64,000 nucleotides of DNA from the NCBI RefSeq assembly GCF_007827695.1, contig NZ_VITA01000001.1, positions 62,001-126,000 on the forward strand, given 5' to 3'. The notes under the pieces were generated by a model. The model saw nothing but the letters and a program-made list of their open reading frames with translations. It did not search any database and was not told where the DNA came from. The position numbers and the translations under genes are program-made. This DNA is from Sinorhizobium medicae (GTDB lineage Bacteria > Pseudomonadota > Alphaproteobacteria > Rhizobiales > Rhizobiaceae). How positions within the stretch are numbered: position 1 is the stretch's first letter; every line of letters begins with the position of its first letter. This document shows positions 62,110-64,000 of this stretch, piece after piece.

Positions 62110-62562
62110 GTTCTTAGGCGGCAGGGCGCGACCGCGGGGCGGTCGGGCTCTAGGCTTTGCCCGAAGCCTCGGTCGCGAGTCTCCGCCCGTGCGGGTCACG
62201 ATCCTTCGCGCAAGGTTTAAGGAGGGCTCGGGAGCCTAGCACCAAAGCAGGCCTGTGCTTCGCTGTTTCCGCCGCCACCCCTTCCGTTGGTGAGGGTGAC
62301 GGACGGCTCCAGACGAAGCAGGCAAATCGTCAGAATATGAAAACGAGAATAGCGCAAGCCTTTGCTTGCTCTCGCCAGGAGGAATCACCACTATTGGCCG
62401 CTACGGGGGGAATCAATGAGCCTGAACATAAATAAAAGCTACAAAGTGCGAGTCAAAATACCCTGGATCGGGGAGCATATTTCGAAACTCACGCCTATGC
62501 TTTTACCCATTCCGACAACTTAAGAGCTCGGGTTGCCGAGTTATTTGAGGAAGACAAGTTTC
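62110..62562. other. Gene-poor stretch of the decayed island
   Basis: About 450 bp. Frames here are short and lack conserved character. A short GC hairpin, GACCGC GGG GCGGTC, lies near 62130. Nothing else could be supported. Confidence 0.45.
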
Positions 62563-62591
62563 ATCCTGTCCGGCGCGCCATATTTCTCAGG
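62563..62591 (+). repeat. Degenerate third copy of the tRNA end plus flank
   Basis: Aligns without gaps to 38838-38866 with 27 of 29 bases identical (ATCCTGTC, GCGCCA, TATTTCTCAGG). The last 11 bases extend past the tRNA, so it copies the tRNA end together with the sequence that now follows the left attachment site. Confidence 0.75.
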
Positions 62592-62843
62592 TCCATTCTG
62601 GACACATAGGTTACGGTTTATTCCTGAGACATAGGTAACACTTTGTCCGGGATCGACCGGTTCGAAGCTGGGGCAGCGGTGATTACTGCTAGTGCCCCGT
62701 TGTCGTCCCTCCACCCGCCGGCTCGATCATCGCTCCGACCGTCACGACGCGTCTGGCTGCCGTCGGCCCCCCAAAAAAGCCGAAGGCCATTTGCAAGATA
62801 GGTCAACTCTACCCTCTTGGCTTTACCGCGAGGCGTGGCTCTC
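62592..62843 (-). pseudogene. Possible insertion-sequence end remnant
   Basis: Two near-repeats, GACACATAGGTTAC at 62601 and GAGACATAGGTAAC at 62626, and a short minus-strand frame (62618-62806) recall the end of an IS481-type element. No transposase motif is left. The identification is weak. Confidence 0.3.
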
Positions 62844-63284
62844 TCAATTGAAGGTGTGCACTCTCAGTTTCAGGCCGCCGTCTGCCTGTTTCTCGAACAC
62901 ATGGGTTGCGACCCCAGCCCATGGCTGGTCAGCGCCTTTCGCGTCTTTGCCCTTGGCCGACCATTTCGCCGTGCCGATCAGCAGGTTGCCCTCGCCTTGT
63001 GCCTCGATCAGTTCAAGCTTGTGACCTGTCACGCCCATACCGAAAATGCCGCCAAAGAATTTCTCAACTCCGGAAGGCCCCCTGATCACGTCATGGGTGG
63101 CAGGCAAGAAAATAGCGTCGTCCGTGTAGAACGCCGCGATGGCTTTTGCGTCCGCATTGTTGAATGCTGCGTCCCACGCCGAATAGGCGGCCTTCACTTC
63201 GTCGCCCGGGTCAGCCTTGGCAGAGGCGAGCGAAAAGAGGCAAATACCGAACGCGACGAAAATGGCAGTGAGTAGTCTAGCCAT
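62844..63284 (-). CDS. Secreted SnoaL/NTF2-like (DUF4440-type) protein
   Basis: 146 residues from ATG 63284 with GGGAGGA just upstream. Residues 1-24 form a signal peptide ending ASAKA. The mature part is an NTF2-like cone: VKAAYSAWDAAFNNADAKAIAAFYTDDAIFLPATHDVIRGPSGVEKFFGGIFG, then strands ending GLKLRVHTFN. Such proteins are small periplasmic enzymes or ligand binders of unknown substrate. It lies outside the islands and ends next to the IS remnant. Confidence 0.85.
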   Translation of the reverse strand: MARLLTAIFVAFGICLFSLASAKADPGDEVKAAYSAWDAAFNNADAKAIAAFYTDDAIFLPATHDVIRGPSGVEKFFGGIFGMGVTGHKLELIEAQGEGNLLIGTAKWSAKGKDAKGADQPWAGVATHVFEKQADGGLKLRVHTFN

Positions 63285-63411
63285 GGCATCCTCCCAAAAA
63301 GGATGGCGGCATGGAATGTAGATGCCGTCTTGCACAGAATACGCGCCGCTTGCCGAAGTGTTAACCCACCCATTTGGGTAGCACTATTCCGATAGCGCGG
63401 ACGATCTCTAA

Positions 63412-63825
63412 TCAGGGGGTCGCCACGAGGTGGCAGATCAAACCGGGCGCGACTGGACTCTTGTCAGGTACGAAGTGTTGCCGAGAACAAGGATTACCGG
63501 GCGACGGGGCGCGGCTCGTCCGATGATAGATCACAATGGAATCGGAACGCCGCAGGCCGAGCGTGCCGGCGGAAAGACCGCGCTGCCGTGGCAGCTCAGG
63601 CAGGCCAGAGGTCAGTTTTCCCTTTTTTTCCTGGCGGAGATGGTCTCGCCCGCCCACGATGAACAAGGTCTGGCTGAGAGGATGTGTGCGCCACGCCGCG
63701 CGAGCGCCAGCGGAGAAGGAGATGGAGACTGCACGCAGCAGCTCGGATGACCCTCCTTGTGGGCCGTCACCCGTCATGTTGCGCGTGAGGGTGAGTCCGT
63801 CCTGTTGAAGGTGGTCGTGGCACAT
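63412..63825 (-). pseudogene. Cupin-like remnant
   Basis: An open minus-strand frame contains ISFSAGARAAWRTHPLSQTLFIVGGR, close to the metal-binding motif of small cupins (GAR-T-x-W-H-T-H-P-L-G-Q-T), with Arg replacing the first His. The sequence after it does not continue the cupin fold and looks frameshifted, so the gene is probably broken. Confidence 0.45.
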
Positions 63826-63835
63826 CGGCAGAGAT

Positions 63836-64000
63836 TTATGCCGTCCGGGGTCGAGGGTCAGATTGCTCGAAGGTGAAGGAGGTCAGGAGATTTGTGACAA
63901 TATTGGTCGCCTTCTCCTTCACCAGCGTTTCGGTCCATTCATTCGTTCCTCTCAGCCTGAGGTCGCTGTAGATGCTGTCTACCGCACCCTCTTCGAGACG
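63836..64000 (-). CDS. Partial gene running off the window, unknown
   Basis: The last 54 codons plus TAA of a minus-strand gene: RLEEGAVDSIYSDLRLRG, then NEWTETLVKEKATNIVTNLL and FTFEQSDPRPRTA. The helical, regular character suggests a real C-terminus. The family cannot be told from this fragment. Confidence 0.5.
   Translation of the reverse strand, partial: RLEEGAVDSIYSDLRLRGTNEWTETLVKEKATNIVTNLLTSFTFEQSDPRPRTA

Larger units (their letters stand above)
60104..62580. mobile_element. Decayed second island behind the first
   Basis: From the right attachment site to a degenerate tRNA-end copy at 62563-62580. It contains a serine-recombinase remnant and a hipBA pair, then ~600 bp without genes. 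The order of insertion and exact ends are inferred. Confidence 0.55.

Noticed and set aside
62157-62435. Plus-strand 92-codon frame in the decayed island
   Set aside because: Low-complexity, Ser/Ala/Arg-rich with no start signal or neighbour coupling.

Overview
The window reads as a chromosomal segment of an alphaproteobacterial rhizobium, most likely Sinorhizobium/Ensifer. The bases are GC-rich. The gene set includes a chvE-gguA-gguB-gguC sugar locus with a gbpR-type LysR gene, a xylose ABC operon with a ROK repressor, a rhizobial purine-degradation block, DUF3329, and RIME-like intergenic palindromes. The species is inferred from gene content, not from a database match.

1-11.2 kb: purine catabolism. 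The end of xdhA and all of xdhB (xanthine dehydrogenase) are followed by a GcvA-like LysR regulator, puuD (cytochrome-linked urate oxidase), guaD (guanine deaminase) and an lldD-type FMN 2-hydroxyacid dehydrogenase. On the minus strand lie puuE (allantoinase), uraD, allA, uraH and a DUF1045 protein. Together these cover guanine/xanthine to urate, 5-hydroxyisourate, OHCU, allantoin and allantoate, plus ureidoglycolate lyase. Allantoicase is not in the window. 11.3-21.5 kb: housekeeping and unknowns. This stretch has a divergent FAD oxidoreductase/MnmD pair, a host-attachment-like protein, a DEAD-box helicase, an EamA exporter, a circularly permuted ATP-grasp/alpha-E/transglutaminase operon, and a secreted Gly-rich protein with seven 14-residue repeats.

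21.6-38.6 kb: sugar catabolism and uptake. L-arabinonate dehydratase, a semialdehyde dehydrogenase, the AraD1/GguC protein, the GguB/GguA/ChvE transporter and GbpR form one functional block. A J-domain-like gene, DUF3329 and idhA follow, then xylR, xylF, xylH and xylG with a clear promoter/operator in front of xylF.

38.8-60.1 kb: an integrated phage-derived island. It lies in tRNA-Arg(CCG), bounded by identical 46-bp copies of the tRNA 3' end, with a tyrosine integrase next to the right copy and matching GGAAGCA arm repeats at both ends. It carries a replication/control block (Arc-like and AlpA-like regulators, a HTH replication protein with internal iterons, many small ATGA-coupled genes), an HNH endonuclease, a pectate-lyase-like tail spike, and a lower-GC cargo of two methyltransferases and two bifunctional glycosyltransferases. 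Terminase, portal, capsid and tail-tube genes are not seen. A complete IS66-family element (2815 bp, 8-bp target duplication) splits one island gene, whose frame is exactly restored when the IS is removed.

60.1-64 kb: a second, decayed island lies directly behind the first. It has a serine-recombinase C-terminal remnant, a hipBA pair and a degenerate copy of the tRNA end at 62563-62580, followed by a possible IS remnant, a secreted SnoaL-like protein, a cupin-like remnant and a partial gene running off the window.
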